Shown here: piece after piece, positions 34,769-45,699 of the stretch
Layout of the letters: every line of letters starts with the position of its first letter
How positions within the stretch are numbered: position 1 is the first letter of the stretch
Assembly (NCBI GenBank): GCA_029237695.1
Contig: CM055268.1
Coordinates: 57,311,131-57,375,130, forward strand
From: Conchocele bisecta
Taxonomy: Eukaryota > Mollusca > Bivalvia > Lucinida > Thyasiridae
Reading direction: 5' to 3'
Length of the DNA stretch: 64,000 nt
Position numbers and translations under genes: made by a program
Notes under the pieces: generated by a model
The model's database searches: none
Told to the model about the DNA's origin: nothing
Seen by the model: only the letters and a program-made list of their open reading frames with translations

Positions 34769-35081
34769 TTGTAGGTATTGAATGTAAATCAAATTACCCA
34801 TTCATGTGATTATCTGTTATGTCATCCATGTTTGAATCATAACATCAATAGTCGCCAATTCTGCTTCTAACATTTTTTATGCATATATTTCCGACGTTAT
34901 AATGGTCTGGCAAATGTTTTATACACATCAGAAAATCAATCATCAATAATTAGACATAGAATTAGCAGTTGTCTGTTAAAATGAAACAGCCAACGCACAA
35001 GATTTACTACGTCATACTAAATCAGCCTACCTACGGTACTACATTTAACCACTAAGCCACCATGACATCCGCAAGACATAC

Positions 35082-35221
35082 CGGATAAATTGCGTGACAT
35101 TTCGTGTCGTTTGTGGGGCAGGCCGACATCTTTGATCATCTGTTCCATCTCGACCTTGACCTGCTTGGAATCAGAGCCCTTGAGTCGTGCGTAGAACCAC
35201 ATGTGTTCATCCACCGTCAAC
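35082..35221 (-). CDS. ABCA1-like: ABCA1-like exon w13: NBD1 helical domain
   Basis: 140 nt, acceptor TTGCAG|G, donor TCCG|GTATGT. It encodes LTVDEHMWFYARLKG, then MEQMIKDVGLPHKRHEMSRN and the first residues of the ABC signature (NLSG). The signature is split by the intron: the next exon supplies GMKRK to give LSGGMKRK. Intact. Confidence 0.97.
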
Positions 35222-35394
35222 CTGCAACAACAATCTCCATATATGAGAAACGCTAGGTGATTTCCTATCTCAAAATATGTGTGATTTTGCTTGAAATATA
35301 TTTTCTTACAAATGACATCGAAAGATGACAAAATTTTGATGGCAAATCATTTGCTATGAAAATTTTGTCAACTTTCTAAGTCATGGACTGAAAA

Positions 35395-36512
35395 TATCCT
35401 GGTGTGGGACTAAGAGTATTCCATATATACTCCGGTGTGTGACAAGGATATTCCACCCGAGTGGTCAGAATATGTTGTCAGAAACGAGGCTTTGCCGAGT
35501 TTCTGACGACATATTCTGACCACGGAGGGTGGAATATCCTTAGTCACACACCGGAGTATATCTGGAATACTTTTTCTCGCATACTCCTACTAAGTCCAGA
35601 ATCATGTTTAGCCATAATACGCCATCAACGAACCACCATAGTATAATACTAACTTTTTTTCTTTATATGCTATCTCCAATACAACCACTCAATCGCATTA
35701 CCCGTATCAAGAAATGGGTGTAAACAAAGTTTACACCAATGTAAACAAAGTTTACACCAACAAATTAGAGTCTCCTACATTGGATCGAAACATTTAACAC
35801 ATAACGGCCCACTAAAAATACGGTCTGAAGACGCCCATGACATCATGTGTAAACCCAATTACTACATACACAAAATAAATAGGACGTAGTACGAGACAAA
35901 CTCATATAAATATTGAAAATAGACCATATATCCTCGATTCAAATTTGTACAATAATGTTTACAGAATCATTTTATGTTTTTATTTTGAGTATTTATTGCA
36001 ATTCCGAGACGCTGTCTTCAATTACGCAAATATCAGTCCGCCGAAAGTTTCACTCCGACGGACATTTGTCATTTCAACACGTTGCCGTTTTCAAGAAATT
36101 CTTGCTCACTGGATTATTAAACAAATATTCCAATCACTATCAACTGTCACTATACATATGTCTGGGGAAGAATCAACAACATACAAGGTAAATATTCTGA
36201 CACTCAGGTGGAATATCCTGCGTCCTATTTATTTTGTGTATGTAGTAATTGGGTTTACACATCATGTTATGGGCATCTTCAGACCGTACTATGGCTAAAC
36301 ATGATTCTGGACTTAGTAGGTATGCGAGAAAAAGTATTCCAGATATACTCTGGTGTGTGACTAAGGATATTCCACCCTCGTGGTCACAATATGTCATCAG
36401 AAACTCGGCAAAGCCTCGTTTCTGACAACATATTCTGACCACTCGGGTGGAATATCCTTGTCACACACCGGAGTATATATGGAATACTCTTAGTCCCACA
36501 CCAGCACATAAG
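35395..36512. mobile_element. 1.1-kb foldback element with unique centre
   Basis: Left arm 35395-35650 (GACTAAGAGTATTCCATATA...ATGTTTAGCCATAATACG) and an inner block at 35795-35880 recur inverted at 36209-36512. Each outer arm is itself a TCAGAAACGAGGCTTTGCC / GGCAAAGCCTCGTTTCTGA type hairpin. Unique centre 35885-36180 with no recognised protein. Confidence 0.85.
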
Positions 36513-36534
36513 GTGGATACTCTTAGCCCATGTC

Positions 36535-37230
36535 AGTTACTTAGGGGTGAAAGGCCCTGCAACACAAGAGACATCTTTCATAATATTTGTGTATGTAGAT
36601 CATAAACAGCCAGTTGTAACAAGTCTCATCAAGATCTGCACAATTTGCGGATAATTTTTATTTTTTTACAAAATTAAACCCTTTTCTGCATATAAATAGA
36701 ACCGTCTCAAACTTAACATGAAATAGTCCATGTCAGTTACTAAGGGGTGACAGGCCTTTCAACACTAGAGACCTCATTCCTAATGTTTGCAAACAGTGTA
36801 GATCATGTCTCATCAAGATCTGCACCATTTGTGGATATTTACACAATGACCCCCTTTTCTGTATAATGTACAACAGTCTCACACTTACAATTAAATAGTC
36901 CATGCCAGTTACTTAGGGGTGAAAGGGTGAACTGAGGACAGTAGCCTATTTCACCAACATTGCAAAGTATACTTTGAGGGAGAAATTTTCAATTTTAGGA
37001 TAAATTTATTAATTTTTATTATACTGAATGTATTACATTATCACAGCCATTTTGGCTGTGATAATGTAATAAATTCAGTATAATAATTCTGCATACTTTT
37101 AATCATCAAATATATGCAGTCGTTAGTTCTATGTGAAATAATGCATTTCAGGAAAAATAAATGATTACTCCCTCAAAGTATACTTTGCTAGAAAAGTATA
37201 CTTTGCAATGTTGGTGAAATTGGCTACTGA
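36535..37230. mobile_element. Family K repeats then full MITE family C (36941-37230)
   Basis: K: two tandem partial units with GTTACTTAGGGGTGAAAGG ends. C: GTAGCCTATTTCACC...GGTGAAATTGGCTAC; hairpin ACATTATCACAGCCATTTTG. It ends about 25 bp from exon w12's donor. Confidence 0.87.
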
Positions 37231-37255
37231 TCAACATATTTGAATGTTCACTTAC

Positions 37256-37387
37256 AGGTCAAAGAGGACATTGTGTTGGGGACACATTCCGAGGCTGTGC
37301 CGAATTGTGTCCATCTGCGACCGGATGTCTTCACCGTGGATGTACGCCGTGCCACTGGTTGGTGGGAATAGACCCGTCAATACTGAC
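37256..37387 (-). CDS. ABCA1-like: ABCA1-like exon w12: NBD1 Q-loop
   Basis: 132 nt, acceptor GATTCAG|G, donor GACCT|GTAAGT. It completes TTTM and continues [18 protein letters not shown], then [11 protein letters not shown], whose Gln is the Q-loop residue that coordinates Mg and couples to the membrane domain. Very high similarity to vertebrate ABCA1. Intact and in phase with w11 and w13. Confidence 0.97.
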
Positions 37388-37634
37388 CTGAATCATACAC
37401 AGAGGTCGACTGTATGATTGATTGACATATAGATAAATGGATGGATAGATGGACGAACGGACTGATTGACGGATTGGCGGATTGGCGGGCGGGCGGTAAG
37501 ACATTTCTGCAACATATTCCATGAAAAATTGAAAATGTTCTTCGGTACAAAATTACACGGCATGTCTCATATTATTAATGAGTGCTTCCCAGAATAAATT
37601 GTGTCTGAATATTTAGGGTTTTTACGGTACTTAC

Positions 37635-37812
37635 ATGGTGGTTGTCTTGCCGGCGCCATTGTGCCCGAGGAACGAAGTTATCTGGCCCTCGAAGAAGTTG
37701 AGTGTGAGCCCGTCGACAGCCACCTTGTTGCCAGTAGCATAGACTTTCCGCAGGTCTCGTAAGGCCACGCCTACTTTCCTGTTGCTAGGTTCTGCCTCTA
37801 TTCCCGCTGTGG
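37635..37812 (-). CDS. ABCA1-like: ABCA1-like exon w11: NBD1 A-loop and Walker A
   Basis: Encodes the start of nucleotide-binding domain 1: [20 protein letters not shown], with the A-loop Tyr in KVY, then [20 protein letters not shown] containing Walker [10 protein letters not shown]. Acceptor choice is ambiguous because CCACAG occurs twice in tandem, giving starts at 37812 or 37806; both are in frame and differ by two residues. Donor ACCAT|GTAAGT. The catalytic Lys and Thr are present. Confidence 0.97.
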
Positions 37813-37849
37813 CTGTGGATTGGATAATACATTAACACTTAGAATACGG

Positions 37850-38162
37850 GAAACGTAAATTGTCATCTGCTGTTATTTTATATTTCATTTCTCCCATCCC
37901 TAAATGACTGTAGCTGCTGCTGGGACGTCAAACCCATTCACTTTCACTTTTTCTCAATAAAAACATGGTTTCACAGCACTTTAGAATGCAAAAAAATAAA
38001 TTTTAAGTTTTGTTTTTCTGTCTCAATGAAACATGGTTTGACAGCAATTTAGAATCATTTCAATGTAATTGATTCTAAAGTGTTGTCAAACCATGTGTTT
38101 GATGAGAAAAATGGAAGAAAAAAACAAACTGCAGACGACAAAATTTAATTCAGCAGTGTAAT
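37850..38162. mobile_element. Family D hairpin, partly duplicated
   Basis: Contains AACATGGTTTCACAGCACTT and AACATGGTTTGACAGCAATT left arms, one right arm, ends CTGCAGACGACAAAATTTAA. Confidence 0.8.
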
Positions 38163-38645
38163 GGTTAAAGGTACATGCCCACTCAGTAGGCACAAAATGT
38201 TCTTTATATGAATTAAATAAGTGTATAATTGTGTTACTATTCACCAGTTCTAAACATTACGAGTTTACAGACATAATAATTTAGTAATGTTTATTTTACT
38301 GATAGTGACGCGCGGTGGTATCAGGCTATTTTCATATGCAAATGAGGCATGATATATTTTAATTATTCATACTAATTAAATGCGTCACCTTAAAAAATAG
38401 CATGATCATTGCGCATCAAAAAATACAAACAGATAATACATAGTAATGTCCGTTAACAGTTTAAGGAAACACAGTTATCGCCCCTGATATCTTTGTGAAA
38501 ATTTATGTCCGATATAAAATGTATAATAATGCCAATCAATACGTGGGGTAAAGGTGAATTAATGTTGGTTTTGCCAGAGAATGTCTCGGATGATGTCTCT
38601 GATAGAAAGAACAGTTTGTGACTACTGAGTGGGAATGTACCTTTA
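38163..38645. mobile_element. Family U MITE, TTAA-flanked
   Basis: GGTTAAAGGTACATGCCCAC...GTGGGAATGTACCTTTAACC. Nested between D and K elements. Confidence 0.82.
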
Positions 38646-39085
38646 ACCCTTTCAACACCACAGACCTCTATAGAGACAATGTTTGCAAACAGTGCAGATC
38701 CAGATCCTGATGATCATCAGGATCTCCACTGTTTGTTAATAATTTTAAACGTTGTGCAGATTACCCTTTTAGAAGAATGGGATAATTTGAATGAACAAAA
38801 TTAATGAAATAGCGTGAAACATTGGCATGGAACATCCTATTAAGTTACTTGGTGTTGAAAGGGTTAATACTGTTAACCCTTTGAACCCGAAAAGCCCGCT
38901 ATATGCAAACAGTGCAGATCCAGATGAGCCGGCTCGTAACGAGCCGTCTCATCAGGATCTGCACTGTTTGAAAGTAATTTTTTCATATTTTTGAGAACAA
39001 AAAAATATCCCCTTTTTATAATTGAAATAGCGTGAAACATTGGCATGGAACATCCTATTAAGTTACTTGGTGTTGAAAGGGTTAA
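38646..39085. mobile_element. Two family K hairpins
   Basis: First has a shortened centre (CCAGATCCTGATGATCATCA). Second has AGATGAGCCGGCTCGTAACG. The tail GTTACTTGGTGTTGAAAGGG occurs twice. Confidence 0.82.
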
Positions 39086-39184
39086 AGGGTTAATGTATTA
39101 CTAATCATTGTAACTGTATTAATCTAATCAGTTGTTAACTTTTGGCCATTCCCTGGCTGGGATATTGTGGGATTTCTTAATCCT

Positions 39185-40020
39185 TAGACGGTGGGAAATA
39201 AATAATGCCGTCTGCTCGCTTTTTATAAAAAAAAATTCATAACAAAATAAAACATGCTTTGGCAGCATATGAGAATCATCTACAATATGGACAAGTTTTA
39301 TGAGCTTTCAAAACATGGTTATATTTAGAAATATGGACAATATGGAAAAATAGCAGCTAAATAAATATTAAATTATGCTGCCTGTCAGTTAATCTGATGC
39401 TGTTTGTGTTCCCATTTTCATGATTTTGATCTGTCTATTGATCTACTGTCTGTTTCACGAAAGCTGCCCAAATTTTACGGCTATATAAACAATTCAAAAA
39501 CAAGATTTCTTTTGATAATATTAAATAAAGGAAAAATTAAGAATGAGCCTTCTTTTTATTTCGTGAAATTTGGTCAAATATTGATTTTATTGGGAAAAAA
39601 CAATTTCCCCATGTTAAATCCCCATAGACATCTTCACGGAGTGAAGATGTCTATGGGGAGATTTAACATGGGGAATTTGTTTTGAATTTTAGAAATATCT
39701 GGACCGATTTTTAAAATTTAACTTTTGCTTTTGTTTTCTTAGTTAGATCATATCCAAGCTATCTAGTCAGGTTTCGGAGTCAATTTCCAAAAATGTTCGT
39801 TTTTTTACTCTTCCCACACTTCCTTACCACTTTTTCCCCCATGTTAAATTCCCATAGACAAATCAATTTTTCGTAATAAAATCAATATTTGACCGAATTT
39901 CATGAAATAAAAAGAAGGCTCATTCTTAAATTTTCCTTTAATTTAATATTATCGAAAATAATATTGTTTTTGAATTGTCTATATAGCCGTAAAATTTGGG
40001 CAGCTTTCGTGAAACAGACT
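39185..40020. mobile_element. Decayed D-like repeat, then family R inverted repeat
   Basis: 39430-40020: CTGTCTGTTTCACGAAAGC...GCTTTCGTGAAACAGAC, inner GACATCTTCACGGAGTGAAGATGTC hairpin region, AAAATTAAGAATGAGCCTTC inverted at 39910-39935. Confidence 0.85.
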
Positions 40021-40080
40021 ATATAGACTGAATGGTTACAAATGATTGTCAGGATATACACACACTGCACAGTTTGACCT

Positions 40081-40348
40081 TTAGCCTACTTCACCAAAAT
40101 TGCTAAGCATACTCATCTTGTTAAGTACACTTAGAGGGAGAAACTTAATTTAAGGATAAATTTATTTCCATTTTGGCTTTGATAATGTAATAAACTCAGT
40201 ATAATAATTCTGCATACTTTTAATCACCAAATATATGGAGTCGTTAGTTCTATATGAAAAAATGCATTTCGGGAAAAGTAAATGATTACTCCGTCAGAGT
40301 ATACTTAGCTAGTATGCTTACCGATTTTGATCAAATAAGCTACAAGTC
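40081..40348. mobile_element. MITE family C, centre partly deleted
   Basis: Ends AGCCTACTTCACC and TTTGATCAAATAAGCTAC; the left half of the ACATTATCACAG hairpin is missing. Confidence 0.82.
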
Positions 40349-40459
40349 CTGAGCTGTTGTTATAAACAATATAATAAACAGACAATTTCAATGCGCAACA
40401 GCATACAAATCAACAATCTGGCAAATAATTTTACGAGGGCCAAAATTGAATTCTAACAA

Positions 40460-40515
40460 GAGTTACCTACCTTGGGTCCCCATGTCCACCAAGCTCCAGA
40501 GACCATCATGCACAT
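40460..40515 (-). pseudogene. Copy of exon w10 3' edge and donor
   Basis: Minus-strand CTGGAGCTTGGTGGACATGG..CCAAG|GTAGGT parallels TTGGAGCTTACAGGATGTGG..TCAAG|GTAGAT of w10. One base longer, so the phase differs. Confidence 0.75.
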
Positions 40516-40631
40516 CCACGCACCCTGATCAGGAACTGCACTTATCAACATTAATTAACTTGAAAGACTCCCCACTGCTATTACAAAACCAAAACTGGTC
40601 AATGGGAACCGATTTCCCACAAGATATCTAC

Positions 40632-40965
40632 CTTGAGTCCCACATCCTGTAAGCTCCAACGACCTCTCAACGTCGGCATTTCTGTTTGACTTCTCATCAT
40701 ATCCGAGCCAATACGACTTGGACACTGGGAAATACCAGCGCCTCGGTATACCGTACTGGCCCGGGAAAACCGCCTCGATGTACCACGTGAACAGGCCGTA
40801 GACCACGGTGTCTATGATGAGCATAATGAAGCAGTGAAGCATGCTGAAATCATCGTCTGTGTAAGGGCTCACACCCACGTTGCTCCATTGTAGTCCAACG
40901 GCCTGCTCCTCAAACAGTGCTATGAAGTTACAGCCGTAGCCGAAGGCAACGTTGGATAACAGGCT
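40632..40965 (-). CDS. ABCA1-like: ABCA1-like exon w10: TM5-TM6 and lead-in to NBD1
   Basis: 334 nt, the longest exon. Acceptor CTTTCCAG before SLLSNVAFGYGCN; donor CAAG|GTAGAT. ALFEEQAVGLQWSN is followed by MLHCFIMLIIDTVVYGLFTW (TM6) and WYIEAVFPGQYGIPRRW, an ABCA1-type hallmark before the cytoplasmic loop. The last residues (SLELTGCGTQ) are less conserved. A diverged copy of its 3' edge and donor lies 165 bp downstream (40460-40515). Intact and phase-consistent. Confidence 0.97.
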
Positions 40966-40984
40966 CTGGAAAGAGAAGATGCTT

Positions 40985-41195
40985 AACCCTTACTACACTG
41001 AATTAAATGTTGTCATCTGCTAGAAATGTTTTATTTTCAATATTTCTCGACAAAAACCTGGTTTTGACAGCACATGAGAATCATCTCCAGTGGAGACGAT
41101 TCTCATGTGCTGTCAAAACCAGTTTTTTGTTAAGAATTAAAGCAAAAATGAAAAACAGCAGACGGCAATTTTCGTCAACAGCGTAGGAAAAGTTA
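40985..41195. mobile_element. Family D hairpin
   Basis: TGAGAATCATCTCCAGTGGA hairpin, outer CCTTACTACACTGAATTAAA / TTTCGTCAACAGCGTAGG. 41200-41680 after it is plain AT-rich intron. Confidence 0.87.
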
Positions 41196-41682
41196 AAGGT
41201 CATATGAATATAAAAAATTAATTTTAAAATATATTTTGTATACAGGTAGACAATGGCAATACAAACGACATGCGGAAAACCCCATTCAAAATTATAATCC
41301 GATCAAAAGTTATGCAAGTTTTCACAATTGTATATTTTAGGCAAATTGTTTCCAACAAAATTTTGAAAATCCCCATTTTTTTTTTTACATTGTTCATTTT
41401 ATTCAATAATAAATTATCATGTTCATGTAATAAAATAATGAGAAAAAAAATCACTGACTAATTGTTCTTCTATGACCTCATAGTGGAACACACATATTTC
41501 AGCTAATTAAAATGTTCAAATCTTTGTAATTTGTTTAATATTTGTTATTTGTACATGCGGTTTCAGCATTCATTTCATATTATCAAATTGTATTATTTAC
41601 AAAAATAAAAAAAAGTTGTTAATTATTATGACCTTTAATGGTCCATCAACACAGAAGAGTGTTATTTATGGTCCATTCAGGG

Positions 41683-42369
41683 ATTCCTATGGCGATCGCC
41701 ACTTTCGCAATTGGCGATAAAAAATTACAATTTATAGATTATATAAACAGGCTCTGGAAATGAATTATTTTTAACACTTTCAATCCTAAGTATCGGGCAA
41801 TTGAACATAAATTTAGCAAATATGTGAAAGAAATTTCAAGTCATTTGATCTTAACACTTTCAACCGGAAAGTCTACGATAGCGGTTTATGCAAACAATGC
41901 AGATCCAGGATCTGCACTTTTTTAAAGTAATTTTCATATTTTTGAGAACAAAAACACCCCCTTTTCATAAATGGGACTAGTCTGAAAACCATTTTGGATT
42001 GGTTGAAAAATTAACATAACAAAATCCATTCCAGTTACTTAGGGGTGTAAGGGTTAAACTTGAGGGGTCTGACAAAGATGTTTTTATTGTCTTGTGACTA
42101 GTGAAGACCAAGGCCGGCCTGCACATCCAGTAGACCAGTAGCCAATGTCACCAAAATTGCTAAGCATACTTATCTAGCTAAGTATACTTTGAGGGAGTAA
42201 TCATTTATTTTTCCCGAAATGGATTATTTCATAATGAACTAACGACTGCATACATTTGATGATTAAAAGTGCATGTATAAAGAATTAGTATACTGAATTT
42301 ATTACATTATCACAGCCAAGATGGCTGCCAAAGATGGCTGTGATAATGTAATAAATTCAGTATAATAAC
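41683..42369. mobile_element. GGCGATAAAAA fragment, family K, family C
   Basis: 41683-41735 resembles 1807-1960. K at 41855-42058 with shortened hairpin. C at 42129-42369 with ATCACAGCCAAGATGGCTGC centre; right part replaced by family I. Confidence 0.8.
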
Positions 42370-42985
42370 AAGAGTGCCGTAAGTCACAAAATTCACCCTC
42401 GTCAGTATTGGCCAGACAGCGAAGATGCAGAAATATCTGAAGCTGGTCACCGAGGCAAGAAACATTAATGAGAATTTGAAAATTTATAGCATCATTTCTT
42501 CCTCGTGATAAACAGGTATACTAATTTAGGTAGAGATATGTAAAGTAGAATTTATATAGAATTGGATACAAAAATGTAGAAAAATGGCTAAGTTAAAAAG
42601 GTGATATTTTTGTTAAAAAAATAATTTTCTGCATAAAAACACCAAGGTTCACATCTTCCATATGTGTAGATGACGTGTGTATAGTTTTTGATCGATTGAC
42701 TGAACGGTTTCAAACAGAGTTGTATACACAAACTCTGTACCCTATATAGAAGGGTATACAACAATTTAGAACAAATGGCTATTAAAGTTAAAAAGGGTAA
42801 AAAGGTGACAAAATTGTTTTACATTTTTTCGGCATAAAAACACAAAGGTGCAGATCTTCAATATGTGTAGAAGATGAGTGTATAGTTTCAGATCGATTGA
42901 CTGAACGGTTTCAGAGGAGTTGTGTACACAAACTATGCAGTTTTTCTGTCCGCCGCGGTAAAACATAATAATTATGTACCGCTTT
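42370..42985. repeat. Family I repeat
   Basis: ACAAGAGTGCCGTAAGTCAC...TTAAAACAGTAGTATAAAAA, two internal GTGCAGATCTTCAATATGTG units. It abuts a C element on its left, as if inserted in it. Confidence 0.8.
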
Positions 42986-43018
42986 TTTAAAACAGTAGTA
43001 TAAAAATTAATAAATTTA

Positions 43019-44257
43019 TACAGTAGAGCAACGGTATGTCGAATATCAGTATCTCGATGATATCCCCTATCTCGATGATTCACTAAAGTCCCGAATAATA
43101 TCCTTATTTGTTTAATATAAAATTTACCTCGGCTATCTCGAACATGCCCCATCTGTATATGTTCTCTATCGGACTGTTCATTCTGTCCCCTCCGTATAAA
43201 ATATTGTTAAAAATCACTTCGCTATCTCGATCACATAAACGCATGGATAAATCACTTCAGCGCATGACTGCCAAGATTGATTTGGTTGACACAAATTTTA
43301 ACAAGAGTGCCGCAAGTCACAAAATACGCCCTTCGAATATGGGCCAGACAGCGAAGATGCAGAAATGTGAAGCTGTCACCAAGGCAAGAAACATTATTTC
43401 TTCATCTCGTTGTGCTAAACATGTATACTAATTTAGGCAGAGATAGAAAAGTAGAGTGCAAAGTAGAAATGATAGGGAATTGTATAGAAAAATGTTAGAA
43501 AAAAATGGGTGGGTAAGTTAAAAAGGTGATACTTTTGTTTAAAAAATATTTTTTCGGCATAAAAACAGCAGGTGCACATCTTCAATATGTGTAGAAGACA
43601 TGTGTATAGTTTCAGATCAATCGACTGAACGGTTTCGGAGGAGTTGTGTACACAAACTCTGTACCCTATATAGAATTGTATAGAAAAATGAAGAAAAAAT
43701 GGCTATTAAGTTAAAAAGGTGATATTTTTGTTAAAAAATATTTTTTCGACAATTTGTGTAGAAGACGTGTGTATAGTTTCAGATCGATCGACTGAACGGT
43801 TTCGGAGGAGTTGTGTACACGAACTATGCGCTTTTTCTTCAATCGCCCGCCCGCCAGCCCGCCCGCCCGCCGTGCGTTAAAACATAATACGTACCGTTTT
43901 TTAAAAATGGTCGTATAAAAACCTATTATCAAACAAAACTAAATAAATTCACACCTCCCTCGGGTTGTTTGCTTAATTAGTCCACCTGGATATATTAGAG
44001 TGTTTGACACGATTCATTAAGCATATTACGCTGGTCATTTAAGCAATTCACTGAGTCATGACGCCGCCTTGTAATGTTGATTAGTTTACTATCATGATTG
44101 GCGATTGTTTACTTATGGTGTAATGAGTAATATGATTTTGTATTTTTTGCAAAAATATTCGACCATGTCACTTCATCGCCATCTCGAACCTATAGTCCCA
44201 TCTCGACGATATGGGCGATCTCCCTTCGACTTCGAGATACTGGTGCTCGACTAAACT
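43019..44257. mobile_element. pogo/Tigger-like non-autonomous element with nested family I
   Basis: Left end TACAGTAGAGCAACGGTATG with many TATCTCGATGATATC-type motifs; right end CGACTTCGAGATACTGGTGC TCGACTA. Inside, 43303-43925 is a family-I copy whose first 130 bp closely match 21815. No transposase ORF. Confidence 0.65.
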
Positions 44258-44584
44258 TAAATTGAAAATTTCTCCCTCAAAGTGTACTTATCAAGATAAG
44301 TAGACTTTGCAATTTTGGTTGAAATGAGATCAGCTACAGAAATTCATTATTCACAATTTGATCAGCAAAATTCTGGGAACAGCACACATGTCAATACGTT
44401 GTACGAATATCGGGCAGCATGAGTGTGCGAGTGATCTGGATCTACACAGGTGAGAAATGAAAAGCCCAAATATTAGGTCGTAGCCAAAATTTGTGTATAC
44501 AATTGAGACAAGTCAAACCATGGCAATAGGATATTAAACTTACCATGGCCATTTGATCAGGTCATAGCCAAAATTTAAACAATT

Positions 44585-44785
44585 TCAAAGTCAAAGTGAA
44601 TGGGTTGAACGTCCCAGCAATAGCTAAGGTCATATAGAGACGGGACCACAGTTTAAAGTTTCATCCAACAGACCAGTGGGATGGAAATATTATGAAAGCA
44701 TTTTTTATGCCTAAGGCGAAGTTTGAACCACCAACGTCCGGATTGGAAGTCAGGTTTTCTAACCCCTAGGCCACAACCCATGCAA
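44585..44785 (-). mobile_element. tRNA-derived SINE
   Basis: Minus strand begins GGGTTGTGGCCTAGGGGTTA (A-box-like) with GTTGGTGGTTCAAACTTCG (B-box-like); the body ends in AGCTATTGCTGGGACGTTC. Same body as 14932-15117. 44262-44335 before it is a family-C end fragment. Confidence 0.72.
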
Positions 44786-44825
44786 AGAACAATTTCAAAT
44801 CACGGCAAAAAGATAACTAACGCAC

Positions 44826-45047
44826 CACGGCCATTTTATCGGGTCGAGTCAGCACGTCGTCCCATTGCACCATACTCATGTATGGGAGGTAGGTGGTGAA
44901 GTAGATGAAGCCGGCACAGCAGGCTGCGAGGTTGGAGTGGGAGAAGAGCACACTGATGAGGAAACACTGCACGATCGTGGCGCACGCGAACAACGTCATA
45001 AATGCCAGCAGTACGCTCATGTCCGAATACTCCAGCACTTTTCCTAC
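44826..45047 (-). CDS. ABCA1-like: ABCA1-like exon w9: TM3-TM5 region
   Basis: 74 codons, phase 0/0. Acceptor TTACAG before VGKVLEYSD; donor GCCGTG|GTGCGT. It encodes DMSVLLAFMTLFACATIVQ then CFLISVLFSHSNLAACCAG and IYFTTYLPYM, matching the ABCA1 series 'SD-SV', 'T-LQCFLIS-LFS-ANLAA' and 'IYF-LYLPY'. Strongly hydrophobic, with a short polar turn after LFS. Intact. It lies between a tRNA-derived SINE and a pogo-like element. Confidence 0.95.
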
Positions 45048-45137
45048 CTGTAATATATAGACGATCTTACATGTTTTTTGTGTAATTGGTTTTAATAAAT
45101 ATGATATTAAATCACCACTCATTGTGTAGCCTCAACA

Positions 45138-45680
45138 TGTACAGTAGAAGATCGATCTCTCGAACAGGTCTCTGTTGAACACTCCAGAAAATTTGATCTC
45201 GTCCTGTGGTCCCGACAAATTTCCCTATATAAATCAATATTTTTTTACCTGAAATTCGAACTCTCAAACCGAAATCACGGTCTCTTGGTCAGTCAATCAA
45301 CGTAAAGTGCTATTGATAGCCCGTACGGGTAAGTCTGTCGCCAGCTGATATGTTTGCCTAACGAGGTGTGAATATCACAATTGGCGGCCTCTTTGGTTTG
45401 TTTCGCTTGACAGGTGGTGACATTAAATCACGAATTTAAAAATTAAACGGCGTTAATTCCATGTCAAGATGACCACGATAATTAATTAATTTGAACAAAA
45501 TTCGCCTTTAAATATTTAATTGAATTTTAACTGTCACATCAGTGAATTATGAGTGATTAAACATCAATCATGGTGTTATTACCGACTAGTATTGATTTTC
45601 TTTCCCTCGAAATCTAACGCCTGACTCAAACTTTTATTCATGTCCGTTGCCGGTTCGAGAGATCAATCTTCTACTGTAAT
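45138..45680. mobile_element. pogo/Tigger-like non-autonomous element
   Basis: TACAGTAGAAGATCGATCTC...AGATCAATCTTCTACTGTA, TA at both outer ends, about 540 bp. Confidence 0.8.
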
Positions 45681-45699
45681 TGGTTAATAAATATGATAT

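Noticed and set aside
35913..36298. Two overlapping plus-strand frames in the centre of the 1.1-kb foldback as a transposase
   Set aside because: No catalytic DDE/DDD motif or zinc finger visible and composition is that of AT-rich noncoding DNA; kept only as an observation.
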